Positions 13,253-26,512 of a stretch of DNA of 64,000 bases are shown here, in pieces. Source of the stretch: Microbotryum silenes-acaulis (Eukaryota; Basidiomycota; Microbotryomycetes; Microbotryales; Microbotryaceae); the NCBI GenBank assembly GCA_003665825.1, contig QPFY01000014.1, positions 62,001-126,000 on the forward strand, in the 5' to 3' direction. Below the pieces are notes generated by a model, which was not told where the DNA came from, ran no database searches, and saw only the letters and a list, made by a program, of their open reading frames with translations. The stretch's first letter is position 1. Every line of letters begins with the position of its first letter. A program made the translations under genes and the position numbers.

Positions 13253-15209
13253 ATGTCTGACCACCCCAAAACCTACCGCGCCGCACAGGTCAGTCTGATT
13301 GCTCCCAAACACCCTCGCCATCGAACACTGTTGCAGCCTGTCAGGCGTGTGACTATGTGCCTCCACTTGACACTCGATCCGCTCGAGGCCGCTGGTGGCT
13401 GGTGACGTAGGACCACACCATGCGCTCCGAGTCCCGATCTGACACACGGCGTCTCGCTTCTCCGAAGTCGGACCTGACCCAGAAGTCTATCATCCCTATT
13501 TTGGTAGATTGCCGAGAAAGGTGGCAAGTTTGAGATTGTTCACAAGGACTGGTAAGCGTTGACACCAAGTTCGAGTTCCTAGTCCAGTTCGGTCGCGATC
13601 GAGCAGGAGCCAGGCGGCCCCCTGGTCCGGGACCCCCGATTCTCCGAGATCGACCTTGCTCGACCTCGATATGGCCGCTTAAGGACTGATACTGACCTCA
13701 CATATATCCACCCTCCATCAGGACTGATCCAGAGCACGGGCATGTCGTCGTCAAGGTCGAGGCTTGCGGCATTTGTGTAAGCTTTGGCTCTGATCATCCA
13801 GCGGTGACACTTGCTCGGTAGGAATCAAGTTGGCTGCACAACGAGCATGTTCTCAGCTCAGCGGGGAGCAGGTGTATTGTATCATGGGTGGGGATGGGGA
13901 TGGCTCGCTAACTCACCCACCTTTTCGAACAGCACTCGGACAGCATTGTCGTCAATCAAGCAATGCCCACCGGTCTTCCCCGAATTCCTGGTCACGAGAT
14001 CATCGGCAAAATTGCTGCCGTGCCCGCGGACGAGAAAGTCTTCAAAGTGGGCGATCGAGTTGGTGATGGATGGCACGGAGGACATTGTGGCTATGTGAGT
14101 TGTATCTTCAAGAGCCCCCTTGTGTTGGGAGCTTGGAGCTCGAACTGTTCATAACGTGAACGTCAAGTGCTCGTTTGCATTTGATGACTCAGGGGCTTAC
14201 CACCGAACGCGCCCTTCCAGTGCTTGTCGTGCCGTCGCGGTGACTTTGTGACGTGCGCGAACCAGGTTATCAACGGCATCTCGGTCGATGGCGGATACGC
14301 TGAGTACGCGAACTTGAGGACCGAAGCACTCTCTCGCATCCCAGACAATAGCGACGCAGCTGAGTCCGCGGCGCTGCTCTGTGCCGGTGGTGAGTCTGCT
14401 CCCGAGCTGGACAAACCTTGCTAGTAAGCATACCAAGCACTCACCCTTGCCTTATTCACGGTCTACAACTCGCTTCGCCACATGAAGATTCTTCCTGGCG
14501 AGATTTGCGCAGTTCAGGGCGTCGGGTGAGTCCTGCTTCGGGGCCAAAGCGATGTATGCAGCGGCATGAGGTTTCGATAGACAACAACACTGACCAGAAT
14601 TCGTCCGTTTCTTCGACGGGTTCAGCGGTCTCGGTCATCTTGCCCTGCAGTTCTCCAAGAAAATGGGTACGTTCAACGATCGTAAAAGGACCGTGCCGGT
14701 TACTAGCCAAGCTCGTCACCTGCCGCCAGCCCGGCTGATGCTGCCGGTCTTCTCCCACAGGCTACAAGACGGTCGCCTTATCGCAGAATGACAGCAAGGC
14801 CCAGCTTGCGAAAGAGCTCGGAGCCGACTTCTACCTCGACGGGTCTAAGGTCGACCAAGTCGAAGAGCTCAACAAGCTTGGTGGCGCCAAGGTCATCATC
14901 GCCGTCGCCCCTTCCGGCAAGGCCATGGCTGAGTTGATCCCCGCCTTGTCTGTCGGCGGCCAGCTCGTCGTGTTGGCGGTGCCTCACGATGGTTTGACGG
15001 TGAACGCGATGCATCTGATTCAGAAGAGGAGGAGCATTGTCGGCTGGCCTTCGGGTACGGCCCAAGACTCGGAGGAGACGATCGCGTTCGCCGAACACGC
15101 CGGCGTCAAAACCTCGATCGAAAAGTTCTCGCTCGACCAAGTCCAGGAGGGTTTCGACCGCATGTCAGAGAACAAGGTCCGCTTCCGTGCCGTTCTCACT
15201 TTTGATTAG
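13253..15209 (+). CDS. Zinc-dependent alcohol dehydrogenase (GroES/MDR family)
   Basis: Eight exons: 13253-13288, 13508-13551, 13722-13776, 13933-14094, 14221-14389, 14438-14525, 14626-14666 and 14761-15209, about 347 aa. NAD(P)-linked oxidoreductase for alcohols/aldehydes, cytosolic by default. Visible: EACGICHSD (catalytic-zinc Cys), PGHEIIGK (catalytic His), GDRVGDGWHGGHCGYCLSC with further Cys in RRGDFVTC (structural zinc lobe), the Rossmann motif GVGGLGHLALQF and a C-terminal KVRFRAVLTFD. The layout resembles AdhP/CAD-like microbial ADHs. The exon 5 start at 14221 was chosen because it alone rebuilds the structural zinc cluster. Substrate cannot be told from sequence. Confidence 0.93.
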
Positions 15210-15530
15210 GCACCGGGAAGGTGCCTACCAGCATCTCTATGAATTTACCTGCACCTGTCGTGTCTCATTATTTTCAATACACATGTCCACATGAGGGCGT
15301 GCTTTTGGTCTCTCAAGAGTGAAATACAAACAGTCGATCATGTCTCGGTTAGTCTCGATCGACTCGCGGCTGAAAGTATGTTGCGCGCATTTACAACGCT
15401 ATGAAAGCTGCGGACAGGATACGTGTCTCTGAAGATCAAAACAGTTCTTTGCTGATGCAGTTGCATACAGAGCGTGTGATTCCACCTCAAGAATATTGGC
15501 AAAGTAAGCAATGTTGGTACATGCAGGCAT
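15210..15530. other. Convergent intergenic spacer ADH / PP5
   Basis: 321 bp between the two stop codons; 3' flanks only, nothing recognised. Confidence 0.6.
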
Positions 15531-18331
15531 TCACATCATGGCCATCTGACCCGCATACGCCATCGGCTTGATGTTGGGGTGCGGTTGCTCTTTGAAGGTG
15601 GTGTACTTGATGGATCCTGTCTCGTCAATCGTCGCGAAGGCAGCGAGGTTGCCGACTTGGTCGACCTGAAGGATGGTGCAGGTGGGTTATCATCAGGTCT
15701 TGCCGGTGATGCTGACGTGAATGAGAATGACTCACATAGTTGGGCGCCGAAAAGACGGTGATGCATAATCCATCATGCTCGACCGAATAACCGCCCTGTC
15801 GCACCTCATGACTCCTCATCACAGCAGTCACCTGGTTCAACTCGCACCACCTCCTCGTCACGTCCGGACCAAAGCCGATCCCGACCCCACGCTTCGAAGG
15901 ACCTCGCCCCGCCGTATCCTGAGGGTCGGTCCACAACATCTCGCACATTAAGCCTTCGTGGCCCGGTTGCTTCAGACTGATGCGGTCGATCGCGGCGATG
16001 TTGGCGAGGGTCACGTCGTCGCGCGAGAAGAGGCCGCCGTGGACGACGAAGTAGCGCTTCTTGTTCTGGCAGAGGATCGGGTTTTTCGGGGTATCACTCG
16101 GCGTACCGTTTGTCGGTGAAGATGCCGAGACGAGAGTCGCCAAAGGCACTGAAAATCAATCACGTGAAGTTCCCGGTCAATGTTGTGGTCACAGGAGAGG
16201 CTCGAATCGAGGGATCGACTCACGAGCGGTGAAGACCTCTTCGAAGAGCTTGTACGTCATTTCGGAGTACTTCTTCTTCGTTTCCCCTTCAAATCCGTAC
16301 ACCTTGTTCATGTCCGCTGTTTCGTGGTTGCCTCGGTTCAAAAAGACCTTGGTTGGGTAGAGCCCTATGAAGAAACAGTGCAAGGGCATTCGTTAGGGTC
16401 AGCAGCGAGTCCCAAGAGTGAAGCATGTTACGCGGCGTACATTTGTACGCGAACAGGACCAATACAATCTCGGTCGACCATGATCCGCGATCGACAAAGT
16501 CGCCGTTGAACAAGAGTGAATGTGTCTCTGATGGTCGACCGGTGAGGGTGAGAAGGTGGTAGAAATCATAGAACTGGCCGTGGGTGTCACCAATGCTGTG
16601 GAACATGGAAGGGTCGAGCAGATCAGCATGGGTCAAGCGCTTTGGACAGAAATTTTGGGGATGAAGTGGGGCTCCGTACACATTCATAATTTCTCCCTGC
16701 GGAATTGTCACTTTAACCAACGACTTCTCCTCCTTCAGCTTCTCGTACGCGCCCAAGACGATCTGCCATGCCAGCCGCTTGGGGATTGTCTCCCCTTTCC
16801 TGAACCACTCGATCAATTCGTCGACGAATTCATTTGTCGGTCTTAGGGGTTTGCCTTCCTCTTCGGTCGGTAATCGAGGTCCGGCGTAGCTCGCTTCGAT
16901 GGGCAAAGCGCCGTGAGCGAGTTGCTCGAGGATCTTGGTCGAGGTCAGAACTTCGTCCTTGGCCGAGATGGCGGCTTCGAACTGCAACCGGCGCAGGAGC
17001 TTCTGGGTGGCGTCGAGCTGGGCTTTGGCGGAGACATTGTTGGGATCAAGTGAGACGACCTGCGCCATTTCCAACGATGGGGTCTAGCTCGTCAGCGTCT
17101 GCATCACAGAACGATCGTTTATCGAACATGCACCTTTTTCAGGTCGACCAAGGCAGCCTTGGGTTTCATGATGGCCAAATTCGCAATCGCTCTGCGGAAG
17201 TAGGCCTGTGTCGCGATGTTCTCGAGTTTATCAGCTTCGAGGACCATCGCGTTGGCGAGCGAGCGAGTTTATGTCGTCTGACCTTGACTGCTCTCGCATC
17301 GAGTTCGATCGCTCGCGTGGAATCGGCGATGGCGAGTCCATACTCTTCAAGCTTTAGCCGGACAGCGGCCCCTGTGGAAAGAGAAACGGGTGACATGTTT
17401 GGGAGCGGTGTCAGGCTCGAAAGGTGCGACAGGAGGCGGGGGCCGACTGACGGTTGGACCAGACGATCGGATCGAACGGGTTCTTGTTCAAGGAAGCGGT
17501 GTAGAGGTCGAGGGATGGTCGGTACTTGGAAGCTGTGACGGGGCATAGGATATCGAAACTCAGCTTGCCGGTTGTCGTGGTTCACGAGTAGCCGGAGAGG
17601 TGACTTTGACGGGATGATGACGTACCCGAAAATAGGGCATTGGCTTCCGACTTTATCCTCAGTGCATCCTGATGGTAAGCGGTTCCAGTGTAAATGTCAG
17701 TTCAGCCTCGGAATGCAGGTCTCGCGCCCTAACCGGTGGACATTGGAGCCGAGATGGTCCCTGGTCGTGGTGCTCGCCGGTCGTGTGACTGTGGACGGAG
17801 GCCATGGCGGAGTGTCGGATTGCGAAGGCGATCGATCGAGCGCGATTCAAACGTAGCGATGGCATCCGATCGGCGAGGCGACGGCGCAGGAGGCGAGGCG
17901 AGGCGATCGTGTACGAGAATACAAACTCGAGGCCAGTCGTCCACGGTTCTGCCGAAGCTGCTTACCTTCTTGGCGTCCGGACCGAGCTCGGCTTCCGACT
18001 CGGGCCGAATCCCGCCACCGTTCGCACCGGACGAGTGCCCACCGCCGTCGACGCTCGAGCCGTCGATCGAAGGGTCCGGGGCATGGCCAGAGAGGGGTGC
18101 GATGTATTCGCTCGATGCGGTCGAGTAGTCGGATCCTACGTCGGACTCGGCGTCGGAATCGGTCGAGGGCAGCGCCGAAGTCGGGCTGGACGAGTCGTCG
18201 ACCGAGAAGAGCGACCGAGTCGCCGGTTCGACGATGCTGCTGGGGCTGGTCGAGCTCGAGCTGCAGTCGTTCCCATTCATGCTTGTGTTCGTGCTCGTGC
18301 TGGCATTAGTTCTGCCTGCGGAAGTCGCCAT
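15531..18331 (-). CDS. PPT1: Serine/threonine protein phosphatase 5 with TPR domain
   Basis: Nine exons: complement 18331-17966, 17668-17626, 17532-17452, 17371-17283, 17205-17134, 17059-16441, 16364-16224, 16148-15736 and 15665-15531, 652 aa. PP5 is a two-metal PPP phosphatase whose TPR domain docks Hsp90. A Ser/Asp-rich extension of about 122 residues precedes TPRs (DALRIKSEANALFS, YRPSLDLYTASLNKNP, AYFRRAIANLA). The catalytic domain carries GDTHGQ, GDFVDRGSWS, LNRGNHE, VVHGGLFSRDD, MRSHEVRQGG and SAPNYVDQVGN, where Val replaces the usual Cys after PNY. The N-terminal extension is longer than in most PP5s and could be mis-started, though exon 1 splices in phase 0. Confidence 0.95.
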
Positions 18332-19502
18332 GATCGGTCGGACCCCTTGAGCCAGATAGCGTTGAGTGCGGACAGGAACAGAACTGGCAAGTCGAGCCGG
18401 GTCGTGCGATGCGAGCCTTTGGGTAAAAGTAAGTTAATGAGTATACAAATCCAAATCATACAAACCCATCCGAGGCGCGCGGCTGCAAATCCCTGATTAG
18501 AATTGACGTCAGACGCTACGGCACGTCCGTCAGGCCTCGCCGCCACTGCAGCGTGTGCTTAAATGCATCCTCTCCGAATTTTCCAGAAGTTTTCAGGCCT
18601 CGATACCAGTTATGCTGTCATTGCGATGTACCAGAAAATAACTTGGTGTCGCGCGTGCTGGTTCCAGGCGAGTGCAGTGCTCGTAGTGTCCTTCGAGTCG
18701 TGGCCGGGCCCGGGGACGTGATCCAGTATGTACGTGATCCTGACTTCGGGAGACCTGACTCGACCCTGAGGGCCTGAGCAGCGTCTCGGCCACCCAGTAA
18801 TAACCCCACACCCGACTTCAATTCCATCCGCGAAGATCCACTTGGGCCGACATCGCTGTATCCACACGAGCGCGAGGGTTCGTGTATTGCGATCTGGGGC
18901 CATACGACGCGACGTTGACCTACCATTCGACCTCGGAACCGGAATCATAATATAATCGGAATCGAGGCCGCGCGCACGCCTCTCGCGCCCGCTGAACCCG
19001 ACGGCAGCGCGCATCCAGGCCACACGCACCGCACCACAGCGTCATTTCACACCACACTCGCCCACAGGAACCATCGCAGTCAACATTAGCGTCAGTCGGC
19101 TCACTCGCTATACCTCTGCGCAGCGCATGCTTGCCAGACTCGTATCTCTTGACGAGATTGCGTCGGCTCTGTGCGAAGCAGTCGACAGCCTTTCGGCTAT
19201 CATGCGCGCCTTGTCACCTCGTGCTCTGTGTTTTGGGTTCTGGGTTTTGGGTTTTGTGCTCGACTCGAACCCAATGCTGACCGAATATACGATACACAAC
19301 TGCTCCCCAGTCGACAGTTAAACGACACCCGCTCTCGACCCCTCTCCCTTCTCGCTCCTCGTCGCCGTGCTCCGAGCCGTCATCTCCGACTCGCACGACT
19401 CGCACACGACCTCGTCGTGCACCTCCGCCGGCGGCCGAGATCCCCGGCCCGACCCAGAACGGCGATCCCAGGGCCCGTGTAACAACGACGACGGCGCACA
19501 GC
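18332..19502. other. Divergent intergenic region PPT1 / YPK9-like
   Basis: 1.17 kb between divergent starts. No coding exon or repeat family is supported. Just upstream of the ATPase, 19230-19256 holds a short near-tandem gttttgggttctgggttttgg run, and the last 150 bp is CT/CGAC-rich as in leader regions. Confidence 0.55.
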
Positions 19503-22500
19503 ATGACCACGAACACTGCTGCTGCTGGCCCCCAAGAGACGGCTCCGACTTCCATCCTCAAAGCCACCTCCGCCTACTCGTCCGAACTCTCGACCGATGC
19601 CCAGTTCTTCACCTCCCAGGAGATCGCCTCGGCCCCGACCTTGACCCCGACCGAAATCGAGGCCGCCACCGCCGAGCAGCGCGGCGACTACCAAGAGGAC
19701 GACTACGACGACCCTGATGGATCGCTCTGGGCGGGACCCGTCGCGAGGTCGATCCCGACCAGCATGAGCGCATTCAGGATGAGGAATCGCAGTCGCAGCG
19801 AGTTGGATCGCGCGTCAAGGGAATTTGTTCGCGCCTCTTTCGACGAAGCATCGTCCGAACGACCGGCGCTCCCGGGCAATGGTACCGAGACCGAGGATGA
19901 CGGCCAGAGCATCGCGAGGCGCTCGTCGAGGTCCAAGCGATCGAGGAGACGGCGGCGAAAGAGCACTCGCAGTGCCGCCCTGTCCGAGACCGAGCCAGAG
20001 ACGGAGGCAGATCAAGGCGATGACACCGATACCGGGTCCCAACCCACCACAAGGAGGTCCAGTCAGAGCAAGAGTCGGTCGAGGCGGAGAAGTCGGAAGA
20101 GCTTTAGCTCCAACAGATCCGCGTCCATGGCCGGCAGTGACGAGGACGATGATGCGGAAGAAAACGCTCGATCCGGTTTCTTTAAGGGCATATCCAACGC
20201 CCTCAGGGGGAGGCCGTCGATGCCGCGACTCGAGTCGGCAACCTCGCGCAAATCTGCCTCCACCTCGGCAGGGCGACGGTCGACCGACTCGCTCGAAGAA
20301 GATGCCGTCTCGTTGCGGTCCGAGAGCGACTATGTCAGCGATCGGATCGACGACGATAACGACGACCCGTACGGCCCGTATGGTGGGTCTTCCGACTCAG
20401 TTTCGACTTCCTCGACCATCACGTCGTCCTCACAGGATGAAGGTGGGCCACGGCGGCGAAGAGGAGCAGGTGGACTATTGGGGGTCCTACCGGGGGGAGG
20501 AGGCGATGCGTTCTACGGCGAGTCCCGCATCGAGTTCGCTAGCGACGTCGAGGACGACGAGGACGAGTTCTCGACCGACGACGAAGACGGCGAACGGCGG
20601 CGCAAGGCCGGCGGATTGCAGGCCAGCCAGAGCGTCTATATTCCTGATGAAGATTTACCCCTTCGCTTGGTCGGGTTGCACGTTTTAAGGTGGAGAGTCG
20701 CGTTATGGACACTCGGGTGCATTCTTACCGGTGGAAGTTTGTGGCTACTTGGGCGGTGGCTACCCAAACTTTGGTTGAAATGCGTGGGTACGCCGGGCGA
20801 GTTCAGAAAGGCTTCGTATGTTGTCGTTGAGGTGAGTCGACGAAGCTCCGAACGCTTTTTGAGAAAGACGGGGGTCAATGAGCTCATTTGACATCGCGTT
20901 ACCGTGTATTTCTAGTGCTTCCACCACGAACCCCAGATTCTTCCCATCGAAACCTTTCAACTCTCGAAACCCCTCGCCCTCTCCACAGCTTTTCCCCCGT
21001 CGCTCGTCACACCGCCTGCGCATCGTGACGACGTGACCCACTCCCGCAACTCTTCGAAGCCCGTTGACGAAGGCGCGCCTGAGACCGAAGCGGGTGTGAA
21101 CACTCCAAGTTCGATCCCGTTCGCCGGATTATCCGCGAACGCAGGTGAGAATGGGGCTATACCGGTCTCTTTTGCTGGCCAACCGCCAAGCGTGAATGCC
21201 ACGAACCACAAGGGCAAAAAGGTCAAGGGGCCGGCGATTACGCAGCTGCAGTACCTCGACTATCGGTACTACCGTTTCTTGCTGCACCCGGAAGGAGAAT
21301 TTAGAATGGTTCGGTAAGTACTTTTGGAGATGCGCACAGAGCTTTGAAGGATGTAGACTGAATTCGTATTCGCGTATCCTCGTAGCGAATGGAAGGACCC
21401 TACATGGACGACTCCGATGTCGCTCCGCAAAGGCTTGTCCTCGACGGATGCACACACTCGACATTCACTGTTTGGGCAGAACGCGATCGACATCAAAGCG
21501 CGGGGGATCGTGCAGCTTCTGATGGACGAGGTGCTGCACCCGTTTTACATCTTCCAGATCTTCTCGATCGCGCTGTGGTGTGTCGACGATTATTACTATT
21601 ACGCATTCGCGATCGCCATCATCAGTGTCGCGTCTATCGTTTCGACTTTGATCGAGACCAAAGGGGTACGCACGGCCATGGACCGCAGATTGAATGCGAT
21701 CCTATCCTCATCGTGCCGATGATGTGCCCACAGAACATTGAACGAATGAGGGAAATGTCGAGGTTCTCCTGCCGCGTCAAGGTGCTCCGTGATTCCCAAT
21801 GTGAGTCGAGCGATACAATACATTGCAGCCGAACGCACGAGCTGAGTAAGTGACTCCACACTGCGCAGGGACTTCGGACGTTTCGGACGCGCTCGTCCCC
21901 GGCGATATTGTCGACCTGTCCGAGACATCCCTCAACACCTTCCCCGCAGACTTGGTCTTGCTCTCGGGTGACGCGATCGTCAACGAGTCGATGCTGACCG
22001 GCGAATCGGTTCCCGTATCCAAGTACCCCGTTGAACCAGCTGGAATTTCGTGGATCTCGGCACCTGGCGGTGACGTCTCGCCCGATCTGTCGAGGCATGT
22101 CGTGTTCAGTGGTACCAAGATCATTCGCATTCGGAAGACGAGCCCGATCAGCATTGGGGGCGGCGAGCCCGAAGCCTTGGCCATGGTCATGAGGACGGGT
22201 GAGCTACTAAAGACCTCGGGAGGACCTGACCGCATTGTAGACATACTAACACTGTGCTTCCTCTTGGCAACGCAGGTTTCAACACGACCAAAGGGGCTTT
22301 GGTCCGCTCGATGCTCTTCCCCAAACCCTTTGGCTTCGCCTTTTACCGCGACTCATTTCGATTCATCGGAGTGCTTGCCATGGTGGCCGTGCTTGGTTTC
22401 ATGGCATCTTCGGTCAACTTTATCAAGCTCGGCATCTCCTGGTCCGTCATTGTCATCCGCGCGTTGGATCTCGTCACTATCGTCGTCCCTCCCGCTCTGC

Positions 22501-24857
22501 CTGCGACCATGTCGATCGGAACCTCATTCGCAATCTCCCGACTTCGCAAGATTGGCATCTTTTGCATCTCGCCGAGTCGAGTCAACATTGGGGGCAAGGT
22601 CAACATAGTCTGCTTTGACAAGACGGGGACGTTGACGGAGGAGGGCCTCGACGTGCTTGGCGTGCGAAGTGTCGTGCGCTCGACCAACAAGTTCGCCGAC
22701 TTGGAACACGACGCCGACAACGTGCCCATCTTTGGGGCCGCCGATGCTAAGACACCGCTGCTGCATGCATTGGCTACGTGCCATGCGCTCAAGATTGTCG
22801 ATGGCGAAGTCATTGGTGATCCGCTCGACCTGAGGATGTTCGACTTCACCAACTGGACGCTCGAGGAAGGCAAAGAGGCGGCGAAGACGAAGGCCCCGAC
22901 CTCAGAGGCCGCCAAACACAGGAAGCACGCCTCGTCGGCTCGAGCGGCCGCTACGCAGGGTTCGGCATCATCCAAGGTCCCCGAACGTGCCGCCACGCTC
23001 GTGCAGACTGTGGTACGCCCACCCGGAGGCGAATCGTTTAAGCTCGAAGACGCGCTCAAGGCCGGGTCCAAGCATGCGCACTTTCTCGAGTTGGGCGTGT
23101 TGCGGACCTTCGACTTTGTATCGTCGCTGCGAAGGATGAGCGTGCTCGTCAAGAAGCTCAAGTCGACTTCCGTCGAAGTCTACGTCAAAGGTGCTCCCGA
23201 GGTCATGCTCGAGATCTGCGACAAGACCACCCTGCCGAACGACTATGAGGAGATGCTGGCCTACTACACCAAGCACGGTTTCCGCGTCATTGCCCTCGCC
23301 GGCAAATCGATGCCTGGGTTGACATGGATCAAAGCCCAACGGCTAAAGCGCGAGGTCGTCGAATCCGACCTACGCTTCTTGGGCATTATCGTCTTTGAAA
23401 ACAAGCTCAAACCGGGGACGGCGCCGGCGATCGCAACGCTGCGCGCTGCGCACATCCCGACGAGGATGGTGACAGGCGACAACGTCCGAACCGCGATCTC
23501 GGTCGGGCGCGAGTGTGGTATGGTTCCGGGCTCGGCTCGGGTCTACCTTCCGACGTTCCTAAAAGGAAACTCCTCGACGCCTCGATCGACAATCGAATGG
23601 GTCGACGTTGACGACGAGGGGCGCAAGCTCGACCCTTACTCACTAATGCCGCTCGTTACCGACGATGATCGGAGCAGCTACAGCGGCTACAGCGACGAGC
23701 GGTCACGGCGCGAATACCACTTAGCTGTCTCTGGCGACGTTTTCCGCTGGATGATGGACTTTGGGGCGCTCGAAACGCTGCAGCGGATGCTCGTCAAGGG
23801 CATCATTTTTGCGCGTATGTCGCCCGACGAGAAGCACGAGCTCGTCGAACGCTTGCAGTCTTTGGGCTACACCGTCGGGTTTTGCGGCGACGGCGCCAAC
23901 GATTGTGGTGCCCTCAAGGCCGCCGATGTCGGGCTCAGTTTGTCCGAAGCCGAAGCCAGCGTTGCTGCCCCGTTCACGAGTCGTCAACCCGACATTCGGT
24001 GCTTCATCGAGGTCATCAAAGAGGGTCGAGCGGCTCTCGTCACAAGCTTCAGTTGCTTCAAGTTCATGCGAGTGACTCTTTCGTGTCTCCCTAGTCGGTC
24101 CTTGGCTGACCATGCCCGTCTTATTCTTTGCTACAGGGCGTTGTACTCTTTGATCCAGTTTACCACGGTCACCCTGCTCTACTCTATCGCATCCACCTTG
24201 GGGGATTTCCAGTTCTTGTACATCGACCTTTTCCTCATCTTGCCCATCGCCGTCACCATGGGTCGCACCGAAGCCTTCTCCCGCGTCCACCCCAAGCGAC
24301 CGACCGCGTCGTTGATCTCGAAGAAGGTCCTGACCAGTCTCATCGGCCAGATCGCGCTCACGTCGGTGTTCCAGTTCATCACCTTTTTCTTCGTCCGTGC
24401 GCAATCTTGGTACACCCCGCCCGAGATCGACCCCGACGAGCTCGACATCGCCTCGTATGAGAACACAGCCCTTTTCCTGATTAGTTCGTTCCAATACGTC
24501 CTCGTCGCCTTCATCTTTTGCGTTGGCCCACCTTATCGCAAACCTTTATACTCGAACCGATGGCTCGTCGCTGCGTTGGCCGCGTTGACCGTCTTTTCGA
24601 TCTACACACTCTTCACGACGTCGGGGCCGATCTTTGCGCTCTTGCAGCTCATCTCGCTTCCGCACGAGTTCCATCTTGAGTTGTTGTTGTTGTTGATCGC
24701 CAACACAGCGGCATGTTGGACGTTCGAAGAATACGGCGCGAGCCGACTAACGAAGTTGATCGGCGAGTTGCAGCGCAAATGGAGGCGTGCGCGCGGCACG
24801 AGGAGGAGGGACGACGGTAAGGTGTACAAGGCCATTCAACGGGCGATGGTTGATTAG
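19503..24857 (+). CDS. YPK9: P5B-type cation/polyamine-transporting ATPase (ATP13A2/Ypk9-like)
   Basis: Seven exons: 19503-20831, 20916-21313, 21386-21665, 21734-21800, 21869-22198, 22276-24067 and 24137-24857, 1638 aa. P5B ATPases sit in vacuole/lysosome membranes and move polyamines and/or metals. The first ~380 residues are Ser/Arg/Asp-rich and disordered, then a membrane-dipping segment and the core: MLTGESVP (A domain), VVPPALPATMS (the P5B PPALP signature in M4), CFDKTGTLT (phosphorylation Asp), MVTGDN, CGDGANDCGALKAADVG and SLSEAEASVAAPFTS, then six more helices. The last intron (24068-24136) stays open if unspliced, but removal with a GC donor (CAT|GCGAGT) restores the normal FKFMALYSLIQF junction. 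Confidence 0.95.
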
Positions 24858-26512
24858 CGGGTTGTTGCTGTATGCTGCTGGCACAAGGCGTCTTGAAGTT
24901 GTCGTAGCAGAGCCGGTGTGGCTTGGAATTGGCGCGCTTGGTCGAATATTTTGATAGCTCTAAACAAAGCAAGGACACAGAGCAAGAATAGGTCCCAGAG
25001 GTCTTTTTTTGGAAGAGGTTATTCAGGATGTTTTGATCGCAGATGCGAAGGGCCCGTGACTGATTCTGGCCCCCGGATAGCAAAACACACACATACACAC
25101 AGCCGGCTTGGTGAAGCTCTCGAACTCCGCTTGATTGACAGAGAACTCTATCAGGGTCCACATAAAGCATGTAGCGTGCAAGGGCGTTCACCGTTACAGT
25201 ATGTCAGCGCAATCTGATTATTCGACACCTCCGGCTCGTTCGGAATGTGCGTGAAGAAGAACGCCTCGCGTCGGGATCGGATGACCAATGGAGTGGTCGA
25301 GAAATGGCAAGCAACGCCACTAGAAGTGTGCTCCCGCCTAGTGCCCGCCCGCGGCTTCTCCGCGGAGTCGCGGATCCCGGCGACGGCAATCAAAGAGTCA
25401 TGGCATGATAAGGCTTGAAGGGGCTAGAAGCGGTAATTGTGATCGGCCCGAAGACGTAATATTCGGGTCCAGAAGAGCTGCTTCTGAGTGCGCATGCGGC
25501 GGCGCTCACTCAGACCGGCTCGAACAAGTCCGAGATGAGGTCCTTGCTAGAGACAGCTTTCAGAAGGCGAGAGACGACAGAGATCGGCTCCGCGCTGCCG
25601 ACGCTCACACTCGTTCATCTCGCAAAACAACGCCTTGTCACTCGTCTCGGACGTCGTGTACCCTCCTCGCCCGCCCCCCTCCCGGCAAGCAGCGACCCGA
25701 ACGTAAGTACATGCTATGGTCATTCGCTCGAGTCCGCTGGCTAAGACTGGAGCCGTCCCGCTGCGCTATCTCCTTTTGATGCGGTGACCGCTGTGGCGCC
25801 CCGGACCGCGCGACGCGGTGGCCTGACCCGTCCTCTTGCCGCTCTAAACCTGATCCCGTGTTGTGACGGATTGGGGATACCCAAGCATGGTCACACTAGT
25901 GACTTTGGCGGCGGCCTTGGATGCATCGTTTTTTCCGATGTTCGACCGCGTCGCTCTGTTCATGTTATGCGAGGCAAAGCGTGCACCCGCGATCACGGCA
26001 CTGACACCTGTTGTGGATCGCACAACAGAGTTCCCCTCCGTTGATTTGACGGCCAAAATCACGCGCGCGCACGAACTCGTGATCAAGATCGATCGACTTG
26101 TTTTTTGGGCGAACCTGCCTGCTTCTTCTTCTCTTGGTCTCAGGCCAACCCTTATACCATCGAAGGTAAGTCATGCGGCGCCGGAGTAGTGGATGCGTGC
26201 CCGAGGATACCCGAGGCCCAATTCCGGAGGTAGATGCGAGCTGCCAGCTGCGCGCGGTCCAGGTGCGACGCTCGTTCATGCCGACGCAAGCAAGACAAGG
26301 CCGAGGCCACGAGTGCATAGGATCATCCACGTTATCGAGTTCAACGATACCTTTGGTTTTCTCGTGACGTCCGCTGACTCTTCGATGCCGACTCCCCTTC
26401 AGGTTCGAACCTACAACCCCGTCGCTCTCCGATACCTCTCATTCAAGCGCATCGAGAGTCAAGCGCACCGAAAGCCGAGGCCCTTCTGACATTTATTACG
26501 TAGCGTAGCAAG
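24858..26512. other. Intergenic 1.65 kb upstream of ERG3
   Basis: 3' flank of the ATPase and promoter side of ERG3. There is a short CA-rich run at 25084-25102. Open frames of 60-124 codons on both strands overlap each other and show no family or splice support. Nothing else recognised. Confidence 0.5.

Noticed and set aside
22343..23161. 272-codon antisense frame in the ATPase
   Set aside because: Shadow of the P5B catalytic core on the other strand.
24068..24136. Open 23-codon insertion in the P5B ATPase
   Set aside because: Although no stop interrupts it, removal as a GC-AG intron restores the usual FKFMALYSLIQF membrane segment.
25863..26189. 108-codon hydrophobic frame upstream of ERG3
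   Set aside because: Overlaps an equally long antisense frame, has no family similarity I recognise and no intron signals; left as intergenic.
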